This document shows positions 1 to 7,746 of a stretch of DNA of 20,519 bases, piece by piece. The DNA comes from a virus, in IMG/VR virus record IMGVR_UViG_3300037502_002762, positions 1 through 20,519 of that record; one strand, 5' to 3'. Within the stretch, counting starts at the first letter, position 1. Every line of letters begins with the position of its first letter. A model generated the notes under the pieces. It was given only the letters and a program-made list of their open reading frames with translations. It was not told the DNA's origin and searched no databases. Made by a program: the position numbers and the translations under genes.

Positions 1-737
1 AACTCACGTGCATCTTTAGAAAAGCGGGCCAAGGCACTTGTCAAGAAGCCTTTGGTTTTTTCAGCACCGGAGATGAAGAGGTTCGTGGGATTGATCAATC
101 CCCCCGCAACTTCAGCCCCGAAACGAACCCCTGCCTCACCCGGGGCATATGCCTCGGCTATTCCGCCACCAAGGCCTGCGCCGGCGGAGGTTGAGAATGA
201 AGATACGCCTGTCCGGACAGGAGCCCGACGTGCGGTCTCGCCAATTTGGCTAATGTACTGTCCAACTTTGCTTGCGGTGGGCCCAGCTACTGGAAGGAAA
301 AAGGATGTTGGGTAAGCCGACAAAGAGGCGCCAAATGTAAATCCGCCCTCTCGGTATGGAGCGAGATCCTCTCGAGGCGCAATCGGAAAGACATCTTCCA
401 GAGCAAACTCAGCAAGCGCTCCCCCACCAACCAACCCGGTAAGAAACCCGAGTGTCCCGCCAGCGACAGCGCCATAAGGTCCAAAAGGAGCCCCGGCTGT
501 TGCGCCCATGCGGCCAAGTGTCAGACCAGTCCCGAGCGCTGTTCCGCCTTTGGTGATTCCCTCTAGCGTTCCAACGCCAATCTGCTCGGCTTTTTCGCCC
601 AGTGTCGGCTCGGCAAGGATGTCTCCCTCGGGGAGATTTATTGCCTCCGTTTGAAAAGGAGAAACAAAGGCTTCACCTACGCCCGAAGCACTGTCAATGT
701 CTTCTTGAATAAAACTCGGAACGCCTTTTTCGGCCAT
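1..737 (-). CDS. Large internal virion/ejection-type protein, N-terminal 245 residues (C-terminus outside the window)
   Basis: An open frame starts at the ATG at 737-735 and stays open to the window edge, so the 3' end of the gene is missing. The start overlaps the stop of the preceding gene by one base (TAATG). The protein begins MAEKGVPSFIQEDIDSASGV. After an acidic first 50 residues it has a long Gly/Ala-rich hydrophobic stretch (GAVAGGTLGFLTGLVGGGAL, about residues 89-108), then FFLPVAGPTASKVGQYI and a second Gly-rich part. There is no signal peptide. Gly-rich hydrophobic segments like these are common in podovirus internal proteins that enter the cell envelope with the DNA, and the three genes before it look like the same class. 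That role is inferred from composition and position; no catalytic motif is visible in the part present. Confidence 0.75.
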   Translation of the reverse strand, partial: MAEKGVPSFIQEDIDSASGVGEAFVSPFQTEAINLPEGDILAEPTLGEKAEQIGVGTLEGITKGGTALGTGLTLGRMGATAGAPFGPYGAVAGGTLGFLTGLVGGGALAEFALEDVFPIAPREDLAPYREGGFTFGASLSAYPTSFFLPVAGPTASKVGQYISQIGETARRAPVRTGVSSFSTSAGAGLGGGIAEAYAPGEAGVRFGAEVAGGLINPTNLFISGAEKTKGFLTSALARFSKDARE

Positions 738-2731
738 TACTTCTTACCCCCTGGGGCACCTCGACGAATCGCAGGGATACGGCCCTGCCACAAATATTGA
801 GTCCCGATCGGAAGCTTGCGAGCTTCTTCCTCGGAGTAGATTCTAACAGGCACCCCAAGAGCTGTGCGGAACTTCTCTGCAGCAGACAGGAAGGTACGGG
901 CCTTGGCTCGTGTGTCGGGAGGCAGCTCAGTGTTGTAGGCTTGACCCGCAGCCAAGTTGATTTCCTTGGCAATTTCTTCGTCAATCGCAATCAAGCGATC
1001 CCGCAGTGCAGCAGGATCATCGAAGAACTTAGGCCCGATGTCATACAACTTGCGCAGTCTTTCCTGTTCCGTGGTCGCTGCTCGGTCACTCTTGATGAAT
1101 GCCTCGATGAGGTTTTCCACTTCCTGCTTAGCAAGGTTCTGAGCTTGCGTTACTTCTGGGAAGGGAGCGCCTAAGCCAGGAATGCCAGAAATAACCTCAG
1201 CCGTGACGGCCGCCGGTCCTGTAATCTTTCCGCTCATACCCCAGATGCCGCCGCGTTGTGGCAAAGCCCCCGTCTGTCCTGCAGGAGGCGTTGCTCCGGG
1301 CAGGCCACCAGGAAGTGGAGCCGCTACAGGGGTGGGGGAAGTAATTGGGGAAGCCACCGCACCAGAAGACGGAGCGGCTGAAACACCACCAGAAGCCGCG
1401 GTCGGTGCTGCAGGAGCAGCACCTGGAGCACGACGCATAGCGTCTCCGCCCAAAGTCTTACGAGCTTCAATCGCCTGTGTAAGGAAAGGCGGCAGCTCTG
1501 GACGTCGCGTGACTTGGAAAGACTCTTTTGTCACCGGATCCGTTCTTGTTTCAACAATAGGCGTATTGAGCTGAGCGATTGCGGACTCAATCAAATTGTC
1601 CTGCTCTGGCGTAGTACCGCCAATGGACCAAGACGCGATGAGGCCTGGACGGTTGATCACGTTCCATTCCCAGTCACCCTTACCAAACAAGCTGGCCCCT
1701 GCCGACTTAGCTATGTCGGAGAAGGCCTTGCGCTGGCTTTCGATAAGCCTGACGTTTTGGGCACGGATGTTCTCGATGTCCTTTTCACCGGCTTGCAATG
1801 CGGCAAGTTTGACAGCCTGCTCTTGTTTAGCAATTTCACCTGCACGTGCCCCGATTTGACCGGGCAATGCACGAGTAGCGCCAGAGAGACGAGAAAGTGT
1901 TGGACCTTTCAAAACTTCGCCCTGTGGGCCACGATTGGAAGCAAACCCAAGAGCGGCTCCGCTAATATCGAACAGCATTTGAGCCTGAGCAGCCTCTCGA
2001 CTGTCACCACCCAACAGCTCCTTATAGACAGGCATGCGATTGGCCATGGCCTGTTGCAATGTAGGAACCGCCATAGGACGCTGGGAAATAAATTTCAAGG
2101 TTTCCCGCTGGGCTTGGCTAACAAGCTCAGGGGGATAAGAGGACGCATCAGGCTCAGCACGGGTCACGGCGTCCTCGTCGGACCCATCGCTAAAACGTTG
2201 AACGATTCCACCCTGATACATGTTCAAGGGAGGCATGCCCTCAGGCATCGGAGGAGCGGCTTCAGGCGCAGGCATTCCACCCATCTCAGGAGGCATGCCC
2301 ATTCCAGGCATCATCCCACCCATTTCAGGAGGAGCCATTCCTGGCCCTTGGGCCGCGGGCCCTGGGGGAGGCATCATGGGAGCAGGAGCACCAGCAAGAC
2401 CACCAATGCCACCACCAAGTGAGCCTTGTAACAGAGCCAACACCTGCTCAGGCGTTTCCATTGCTGCGTTGTAGCCCACCAGATCGGCGAGCTCTTCGCG
2501 GCGTGCGTCAACAGATCGCATGTCCCCGCGGATGTTGTTCATCAGGATTTCAGGAGAGTCAGGGCGACGATCGAGCATGGCCGAAGAATCGTAGAGGTCA
2601 TCGCCCTCCATCTCGTCTTCAAAAAGCTCGTCAATATCCATGTCCTTGAATCCGGACATGATGCCCACGTTTTCGGGGTCAAATTCCTCCCCTTTTTTAA
2701 ACATAGGACGATCCATTACCTTGGATTTCAT
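737..2731 (-). CDS. Putative internal virion protein, 664 aa, with Met/Pro/Gly-rich low-complexity segment
   Basis: The ATG at 2731 is preceded by AAGGAG five bases away and is preferred over the GTG at 2737, which would overlap that site. Residues 31-47 are strongly acidic (DMDIDELFEDEMEGDDLYD). Residues 115-168 are a Pro/Met/Gly-rich linker with repeated PPEMGGM-like units, followed by YQGGIVQRFSDGS (172-184). A 'GGI' motif of this kind also occurs in the 913-aa protein upstream. The middle is helical and Ala/Gln/Lys-rich. A second Pro/Ala/Ser-rich linker (about 430-500) leads to a charged helical C-terminal domain ending in RRGAPGGKK. It lies in a run of four genes with 0-9-base spacing. 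I infer an ejected core protein; no enzyme motif was recognised, so the precise role is unknown. Confidence 0.8.
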   Translation of the reverse strand: MKSKVMDRPMFKKGEEFDPENVGIMSGFKDMDIDELFEDEMEGDDLYDSSAMLDRRPDSPEILMNNIRGDMRSVDARREELADLVGYNAAMETPEQVLALLQGSLGGGIGGLAGAPAPMMPPPGPAAQGPGMAPPEMGGMMPGMGMPPEMGGMPAPEAAPPMPEGMPPLNMYQGGIVQRFSDGSDEDAVTRAEPDASSYPPELVSQAQRETLKFISQRPMAVPTLQQAMANRMPVYKELLGGDSREAAQAQMLFDISGAALGFASNRGPQGEVLKGPTLSRLSGATRALPGQIGARAGEIAKQEQAVKLAALQAGEKDIENIRAQNVRLIESQRKAFSDIAKSAGASLFGKGDWEWNVINRPGLIASWSIGGTTPEQDNLIESAIAQLNTPIVETRTDPVTKESFQVTRRPELPPFLTQAIEARKTLGGDAMRRAPGAAPAAPTAASGGVSAAPSSGAVASPITSPTPVAAPLPGGLPGATPPAGQTGALPQRGGIWGMSGKITGPAAVTAEVISGIPGLGAPFPEVTQAQNLAKQEVENLIEAFIKSDRAATTEQERLRKLYDIGPKFFDDPAALRDRLIAIDEEIAKEINLAAGQAYNTELPPDTRAKARTFLSAAEKFRTALGVPVRIYSEEEARKLPIGTQYLWQGRIPAIRRGAPGGKK

Positions 2732-2740
2732 ACCCACTCC

Positions 2741-3625
2741 TTAAAATAGACCTGCTTTTTTCGCACCAGCCGCAGCGGACAGACCAGCAATGCCCAGGCC
2801 CACGGCCTGTTGCAAGGGGCTGGCCTGAGGTGCGGTTTGTGCAGTCAACGCAATCTGCGTACCCGGAGCACCTTTGTAGATGTCCGACAAGAAGGAAAGC
2901 TGCTGGTAAGGCGTGAGCGCCTGTTGCAGTTGCGTGGCTCGTTGAGCCTCAAGTTGTTGTTGAGCAAGCTGCTGCTCTTGGCCGCCAAGCGTGGACAACG
3001 TCTGCACATCCTGCAGCCCGAGCTGTTGAGCGCTCTGTCCCAGGGCGGCTTGTTGCACGCCCAACTGACCGTAGAGTTGACCGGCTTGAAGGGCACGGCC
3101 CTGCTGTTGGCCAAAGAGGTTTTGCGCCTGTGCGTAGTTCTGGGCCAAGTCCTGAGCAATTCGTTGGCTCATGATGTCCTGCAGGCCACGCTCCGTTTCG
3201 GCTCGCTGTACGCCCTCACGAGTTCCACCAAAAGCGCCAGCGCGAACAGCCTGCGCTGCCTGACCCTGACGAGCGATGTCTGCCTGACGGCGCATCTCGG
3301 ACAAGGCCTGCTGAGTGACTAGTTCTTGGTACGGATTTTGGTACTGCTGAAGCTGGGCCGCGGTCGGCGCTCCAAGAGCTTGGCCTGTTGCGGCAATGCC
3401 ACTCTCCACGGCTCGCTGGCCTGCCTGCAAGAAAGGCTGATAACCGCCAATGCCTTGCTCAGCAAGCTGTGCAGCCTGCTTTTGCAAGTCCGTCATGCCC
3501 GCTACTTGGTAGGCTGGCAGCGGTAGCTGTTTTTCAGAAAGGCTTTTAGCTGCTTGTAAGAGGCCTAGCTTGTAGGCCTCAATCTGTGGCGCTTCGCGGA
3601 CTATCTGTTCGGTGACTTCAGCCAT
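2741..3625 (-). CDS. Gln/Ala-rich coiled-coil internal virion protein, 294 aa
   Basis: The ATG at 3625 overlaps the stop of the 913-aa gene by one base (TAATG), with AAGGG upstream. Residues about 100-245 are an almost continuous Gln/Ala/Leu-rich helix with coiled-coil character (for example QQQGRALQAGQLYGQLGVQQ). A short Gly-rich break, AGAFGGTREGVQRAE, lies near residue 130. The C-terminus is small and hydrophobic (GLGIAGLSAAAGAKKAGLF) and could associate with membrane. Proteins of this pattern recur in environmental podovirus genomes beside other ejection proteins, and I infer the same here. Its stop codon is part of the ribosome-binding site of the next gene (TAAGGAG), which suggests translational coupling. 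Function is not proven by any motif. Confidence 0.8.
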   Translation of the reverse strand: MAEVTEQIVREAPQIEAYKLGLLQAAKSLSEKQLPLPAYQVAGMTDLQKQAAQLAEQGIGGYQPFLQAGQRAVESGIAATGQALGAPTAAQLQQYQNPYQELVTQQALSEMRRQADIARQGQAAQAVRAGAFGGTREGVQRAETERGLQDIMSQRIAQDLAQNYAQAQNLFGQQQGRALQAGQLYGQLGVQQAALGQSAQQLGLQDVQTLSTLGGQEQQLAQQQLEAQRATQLQQALTPYQQLSFLSDIYKGAPGTQIALTAQTAPQASPLQQAVGLGIAGLSAAAGAKKAGLF

Positions 3626-6366
3626 TATGCTTTCCCTTCAAGTGCTTTCATCATCGCGTACATGCGCTTGGCGCCCAAGCGCCGTGAGCCTTTGCCCATG
3701 CCACGGACTGCTTTGGCCGTAAAGACAAACTCACCATCAGAGAGCATAGCCGGGATGGAATCCGATGTCGCGGTTCCCGGTCCGTTGATGGCGCCGTTCT
3801 TACGAGGAAACTCGGGCGTACCGCCTTTCCTGAGTGTAGCGATACCGCCTTGAGCTGCAAACATCGGAGCTGGAGAAACAGAAAGACCTGCGGTTCCCGC
3901 AAGGTTTTCTGTTGAGTAAGGTGCATAGACCGTTCGTCCCCCTCCTGGGGTAAAAAATGGTTTTGCTGTTGTTCCTGTTGTTCCTGTGGCTCCGCTAACA
4001 GAGAAAGGAACATACTCATAGGAGCTGGGAACAAGAAATGTTTCCTGCATCTTTTGTATTGCACTAGCTAAAAATCCTGGTTTTAACGGTTTTTTTGCAA
4101 GGGCCTCTCGCGCTTGGGCTATTTCAGGGGAATAGACAGGATTCCTTGTCACATACTGATTTTGTTCTGTGTCAAAAAATATTTCTGCGGGCCTATATCT
4201 AGAGGACCCTGTCGATACAATACCCCCCTCAGCATATCCCTGTGGGGACATTGTCTGTTGCGGGGCAGCGTAATACTGCATCGGGCTAAACATGAACCGA
4301 GGGGGTATGTATTGCCGGCGGGGCAAACCGTATCCCATGTAAGGCGGTGTAAAGTATTGCGTTGCAGCACCGCCTGGGGTTGTGCCATAGATCTCAGGGC
4401 TTTGAGCAAGCAAATCAAACCCAGTTTCTTTTGGAACGATGCCCGGGGCCTCTGGTTGCTGAGGGCCACCCATGGCGCCCAAAGCTAGCGTTCCAGCGGC
4501 AACAGTGGGGCCGTAGCTGCGAATAAAGCTGGGGTTGAGATCTTTGGAAGCCATCTGCAATGCTTCGGTAGGCTTAAACCCGGCCTGAACGTATTGCTGA
4601 TAGTTCGGGCTTTGAATGAGTTGTTGGTTGGTGTAGGAAGTGGGCATGAAAGCCTCTTTCGCTGCACCAAAGTAGTCGCCCTGCCGATACAGATCCATGG
4701 CCGACGGGGCCTGTTGGAATCCGGTAGCTGCAGGAGACCCGGGGAGAGTTCCGATACCTCCCGTTGTCGGGCCCATCGCGGAGAGTCTAGGAGTTGTATA
4801 GCTTCCTGGAACACGAATACCTCCACCTAGTGCTTGCTCAGAAGCAGCGGGGGTGGGAATCCCTTGGCCAGACGTAATCAAGTTCTGATAGTCCGAGGTA
4901 GACATATAGTCAGGGCCCGCGGGGAAGGGAACTGTTGGTGTTGCCGCTCCCGAGGCGAGCAAGTTTTGAGCGTCCGCTGTAGATAAATAATCCCCAACCG
5001 AAGGCGTGGGGAGACTCGTGATGCCTGTTCCGGGGCCAATGGGAGCTGCGTTTGTTAGCATCTCCCCGGTGACGGGATCGAACGAAAACCCTTGAGGGCC
5101 ACCAGGAAGAGCGAATGTCTGTGAAGCTGGAGCAATCGGAGTTGTAAGCGCAGGAGGTGCTGCGACTACCGGCGAGGAGACAGCCGGGGTCAATAGCTGC
5201 TCGCCCGTGATGGGATCAAACAGGAAGTCTTGTGGCCCAGCAATTGGTTGACCAGCAAGTTCTGTCACGGTGGGAGCCGTAGGCGCTTGAACAGGAGAGA
5301 CCTCTACGTTAGCAAGATTACCTGCCACCTCAGGCTGTGCAGAGGGCATGCCAAGAAGGGACTTGCCCGACTCAACCGCACGGTCCCATTGACCAGATAT
5401 TGTGGTCGGACCAGCATAAGACTTAGCCTCAAAGGCGCCCATGCCGCCCGTTACACCCGCCGTTACACCCGCGGTAAGGCCGCCAAGAGCACCGCTCTTC
5501 AAAGAATCCTTAAGGCTTTGTCCAGCAAGAAGGCTCGAGCCAAAGCCCCCAACAAAGCCGCTGACTGCGGCCACGCCGGCAGCGGACGTGATTCCAAACT
5601 GAGCGGCCGCAGCCGGTCCAAGGAAAAAGCCCAACGCAACGGCAGTGACGATTTTTCCGACCGAGGATTTGGCAAAGCTTTTGATTGCTCCTGCGATGCC
5701 CTTGACCGCACCTCCAATCGCTTTGCCTACAGACTTAAAGGCACCGCCAACAGCTTTGGCCACGGATTTAAAGAAAAACTCAGGCAGCCCAGTGACTGGG
5801 TTGATCGTTCCGGAACCTCCGCGGCGGCGCAGCATACGTGCCTCTGCCGGGGTGATGTGCGCCAGCATTCGGTCACCATTGCGACCCTGACTAGCCAGGG
5901 CTTGAGCAATCGGGTTGAGTTGAACGATTCCGCCTTCGGCAAAGCCCTGAACGCCCATAGGCATCATCGACCCGGACATCTGGTCCAGGGCCATGTTCAG
6001 TGCGCCAAAATAGGCTGCATCAAACTCAGGAGGAAGGAGCTCTTCAGGAACTCCCTCTTTGATGAATTCGGCTCGTATTTCTTGGTAGTTTTGAGGCTCA
6101 GCAAGAACGGCATCAACCATCTGCCCAAGAGCGTCAATGATCTCAGGAGGTAGTTGTGCGCTATCCAAAGCTTGCCTAAACCGCTGAACTTCTACGGGGT
6201 CCGTATCCTCCGCCGCGGCCAGCAACTCAGTGCCAAATTCACGGGGATCAATCTGCTGACGCGCAGATTCAAACGCTGCTGAAGCAGCAGGATCAAACAT
6301 CGGGGGCTGGTTGGCCGGCGCCGGTGCGCCCATGCCTCCCAAAGACATAATGCCTTGCTCTTCCAT
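3625..6366 (-). CDS. Large internal/tape-measure-like virion protein, 913 aa, with amphipathic 11-residue repeats
   Basis: The ATG at 6366 has AAAGGA six bases upstream; an in-frame TTG at 6381 is a poorer start. The N-terminal 150 residues are acidic and helical. FAEGGIV follows, then a Lys/Gly/Ala-rich amphipathic stretch (199-242) of four 11-residue units (FKSVAKAVGGA, FKSVGKAIGGA and two weaker ones). A hydrophobic Gly/Ala region comes next (VALGFFLGPAAAAQ and onward). The middle is Pro/Gly-rich and disordered, with two short internal duplications. Two further motifs, YAEGGIV and AAQGGIATL, come late. The C-terminus carries SDSIPAMLSDGEFVFTAKAV, a motif I recognise from tape-measure-like and internal proteins of environmental phages. 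It probably contributes to envelope penetration during DNA ejection. It is the first gene after the only real intergenic gap and its candidate promoter. Confidence 0.8.
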   Translation of the reverse strand: MEEQGIMSLGGMGAPAPANQPPMFDPAASAAFESARQQIDPREFGTELLAAAEDTDPVEVQRFRQALDSAQLPPEIIDALGQMVDAVLAEPQNYQEIRAEFIKEGVPEELLPPEFDAAYFGALNMALDQMSGSMMPMGVQGFAEGGIVQLNPIAQALASQGRNGDRMLAHITPAEARMLRRRGGSGTINPVTGLPEFFFKSVAKAVGGAFKSVGKAIGGAVKGIAGAIKSFAKSSVGKIVTAVALGFFLGPAAAAQFGITSAAGVAAVSGFVGGFGSSLLAGQSLKDSLKSGALGGLTAGVTAGVTGGMGAFEAKSYAGPTTISGQWDRAVESGKSLLGMPSAQPEVAGNLANVEVSPVQAPTAPTVTELAGQPIAGPQDFLFDPITGEQLLTPAVSSPVVAAPPALTTPIAPASQTFALPGGPQGFSFDPVTGEMLTNAAPIGPGTGITSLPTPSVGDYLSTADAQNLLASGAATPTVPFPAGPDYMSTSDYQNLITSGQGIPTPAASEQALGGGIRVPGSYTTPRLSAMGPTTGGIGTLPGSPAATGFQQAPSAMDLYRQGDYFGAAKEAFMPTSYTNQQLIQSPNYQQYVQAGFKPTEALQMASKDLNPSFIRSYGPTVAAGTLALGAMGGPQQPEAPGIVPKETGFDLLAQSPEIYGTTPGGAATQYFTPPYMGYGLPRRQYIPPRFMFSPMQYYAAPQQTMSPQGYAEGGIVSTGSSRYRPAEIFFDTEQNQYVTRNPVYSPEIAQAREALAKKPLKPGFLASAIQKMQETFLVPSSYEYVPFSVSGATGTTGTTAKPFFTPGGGRTVYAPYSTENLAGTAGLSVSPAPMFAAQGGIATLRKGGTPEFPRKNGAINGPGTATSDSIPAMLSDGEFVFTAKAVRGMGKGSRRLGAKRMYAMMKALEGKA

Positions 6367-6407
6367 TGTTATCCTTTCCAAGTTTGCCGGTGGACCAACG
6401 TCGTCCG

Positions 6408-6426
6408 CGCGTCGGGAAAGGACGCG
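6408..6426 (-). other. Hairpin in the leader of the ejection-protein block
   Basis: The only long intergenic gap contains a perfect 6-bp stem, CGCGTC and GACGCG, around a 7-base loop. An alternative 5-bp pairing (CGTCC with GGACG) overlaps it. It lies about 40 bases before the ATG at 6366 and downstream of the candidate promoter, so it would be in the 5' leader. There is no U-run after it in the direction of transcription, so it is not a standard intrinsic terminator. A role in mRNA stability or processing is only a guess. Confidence 0.4.
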
Positions 6427-6438
6427 AATTTGGCTAAT

Positions 6439-6468
6439 ATTATGGCGTATACCACTAGTTTCTGTCCA
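6439..6468 (-). promoter_or_regulatory. Candidate sigma-70-type promoter for the ejection-protein block
   Basis: Read on the minus strand, TGGACA (6463-6468) and CATAAT (6439-6444) each match the -35 and -10 consensus at five of six positions, with an 18-base spacer. The -35 box lies in the last codons of the 110-aa gene and the -10 box in the gap. Transcription would start near 6432, about 65 bases before the ATG at 6366. The gap is the only one above 10 bases in the whole operon, which supports a regulatory role. Activity is inferred. Confidence 0.5.
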
Positions 6469-6787
6469 CTTCTAGGTACGAAAGATAGAAGACAACATCG
6501 TCTTCTGAGGCCTCTACCTCAAGCTCATCTGTAGCTTCTAGGACACAGGGGACCCCACTAAATACGTCCATGGTCGCATTGACCGGTAGGAAGATATCCC
6601 GCATCAAGTGGTAGGCCGTTGCCCCTCCGCCCGGATAGACAATTACCGTGATCGTCGCATCCGTGGAGTTGGCATTTGTCACTCGCAAAGAGCTCAAAAT
6701 GGCCGTATTCGCGGCCGGGACGGTATAGATTGTATGCGCGGTGGATGCCACGGCTATATGCTGTTGCTTAAGATATTTGTTGGCCAT
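6455..6787 (-). CDS. Small beta-rich virion protein, 110 aa
   Basis: The protein starts [24 protein letters not shown], followed by alternating hydrophobic and Thr/Ser-rich strands (AILSSLRVTNANSTDATITV), and ends in an acidic tail (ELEVEASEDDVVFYLSYLEV). The length and strand-rich pattern fit a single beta-sandwich domain such as head-decoration or minor tail proteins often have. It starts at the last base of the upstream C1q-like gene's stop (one-base overlap), so it is probably made with that protein. The terminator codon lies just inside the candidate promoter of the next block. I do not recognise a named family with confidence. Confidence 0.75.
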   Translation of the reverse strand: MANKYLKQQHIAVASTAHTIYTVPAANTAILSSLRVTNANSTDATITVIVYPGGGATAYHLMRDIFLPVNATMDVFSGVPCVLEATDELEVEASEDDVVFYLSYLEVDRN

Positions 6788-7746
6788 CAGTACATCTCCG
6801 CAGAAACAAAGGCAATGGTCATGATGACCGATGCAATCGCCGGTCTAGTAGGACTCGTATTAGCCGGGTAATACTCCAAAAACGCCCCCGATCGATCCGA
6901 CCACCACGCCATCTCTAAATACTCAGCCGTCGGGTCATTTACAGTGAAAATTCCATTAATCGACGGGACAATGTGCGACCAAATGCTCCCACTTTTGCGA
7001 GCGGCCAAGTCAAAGCGTGTGTTGCTCAGGGGATAGTTGACGCCGGTGTTCTTGGCCCAAATCTCAAACTCCCCCGTGGCATTGTCTTGATTGGATACCT
7101 GTGTGCGGAAAGTCACAAGATATTGGCCTGAATAATCAAACATGATCTTCGAGGCCCGTGATCCGTTGATCGTGATGCTTCCTACTTCTTGCGATGTAGA
7201 TACAGTGTATACACCAACCCCGCCTGTCGTGCCACTGACCTGGGCCACGATGCGGGTTCCAGCAGTCACCCCAGTCCCGGTAATGGTCATGCCTACCAAG
7301 ATTGGGCCAGAGCTGACCGCCGAAACCGTAAGGACTGTACCTGCCCCCGGCGGAGTGCCATCATCAATTGTCCCCGTGAACACCGCCGTATGGCTCGCAA
7401 CCTTGATGCCGTACTCGAAAATTGGGCTATCAAAAGTGATAATGTTCTCGGAGGTGGTTCCGACGTTTGCCTGATCTTGCTCAGACATCAACATCGCATA
7501 GGGCAACAAAATGCCCGTGCTCGCCTGAAACCCTCTCACCGGTCCGGCAAAACCACCTCCGGCTGACCCTCCACCGCCCCCGAACCACGAAGCGGCAGCC
7601 CCAACGTTTTGGTCCTGCGTCGAGGTATAAGTGCTGTTGAGCTGCAAAACAATCTGCTCGAGCGATCGAACGAGCTGGTCAAACTGCTGGGCGCTGTATT
7701 CTGCTGGCGCCGCGTTGGGCAGGCGGACGTTGAATATCTTGCTCAT
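6787..7746 (-). CDS. C1q/TNF-like structural protein with inserted beta domain, 319 aa
   Basis: The N-terminus (residues 1-45) contains a predicted helix, [19 protein letters not shown], likely a trimerisation coil, followed by a Gly-rich linker (55-66). Residues about 100-319 have the strand pattern of a jelly-roll C1q-like domain: [18 protein letters not shown] (199-216), [17 protein letters not shown], and a final [19 protein letters not shown]. Residues about 121-193 look like a separate beta domain ([18 protein letters not shown], then [16 protein letters not shown]) inserted between early strands of that jelly roll. The start overlaps the nozzle gene by four bases (ATGA). It is probably a surface-exposed or tail-associated trimer; the fold assignment is by pattern only. 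Confidence 0.75.
   Translation of the reverse strand: MSKIFNVRLPNAAPAEYSAQQFDQLVRSLEQIVLQLNSTYTSTQDQNVGAAASWFGGGGGSAGGGFAGPVRGFQASTGILLPYAMLMSEQDQANVGTTSENIITFDSPIFEYGIKVASHTAVFTGTIDDGTPPGAGTVLTVSAVSSGPILVGMTITGTGVTAGTRIVAQVSGTTGGVGVYTVSTSQEVGSITINGSRASKIMFDYSGQYLVTFRTQVSNQDNATGEFEIWAKNTGVNYPLSNTRFDLAARKSGSIWSHIVPSINGIFTVNDPTAEYLEMAWWSDRSGAFLEYYPANTSPTRPAIASVIMTIAFVSAEMY

Noticed and set aside
694-990. A 98-codon minus-strand frame across the end of the 664-aa gene
   Set aside because: It is a shifted frame within well-supported coding sequence, with no ribosome site and Arg/Leu/Ser-biased composition.
1514-2422. A 302-codon open frame on the plus strand
   Set aside because: It is antisense to the 664-aa gene, has biased Arg/His/Ser composition with no family pattern, and no gene in the window is on the plus strand.
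5230-6153. A 307-codon open frame on the plus strand
   Set aside because: It is antisense to the Gly/Ala/Lys-rich part of the 913-aa gene; composition bias explains the lack of stops and no motif is visible.
6367-6381. TTG start at 6381 for the 913-aa gene (and similar GTG starts at 2737, 9833 and 14356)
   Set aside because: In each case a nearby ATG has a better-spaced ribosome site, and in two cases (9821, 14344) an ATGA overlap with the upstream stop.
6408-6426. Intrinsic terminator in the intergenic gap
   Set aside because: The hairpin has no U-run on its 3' side on the minus strand, and the next gene is in the same direction with an immediate ribosome site.
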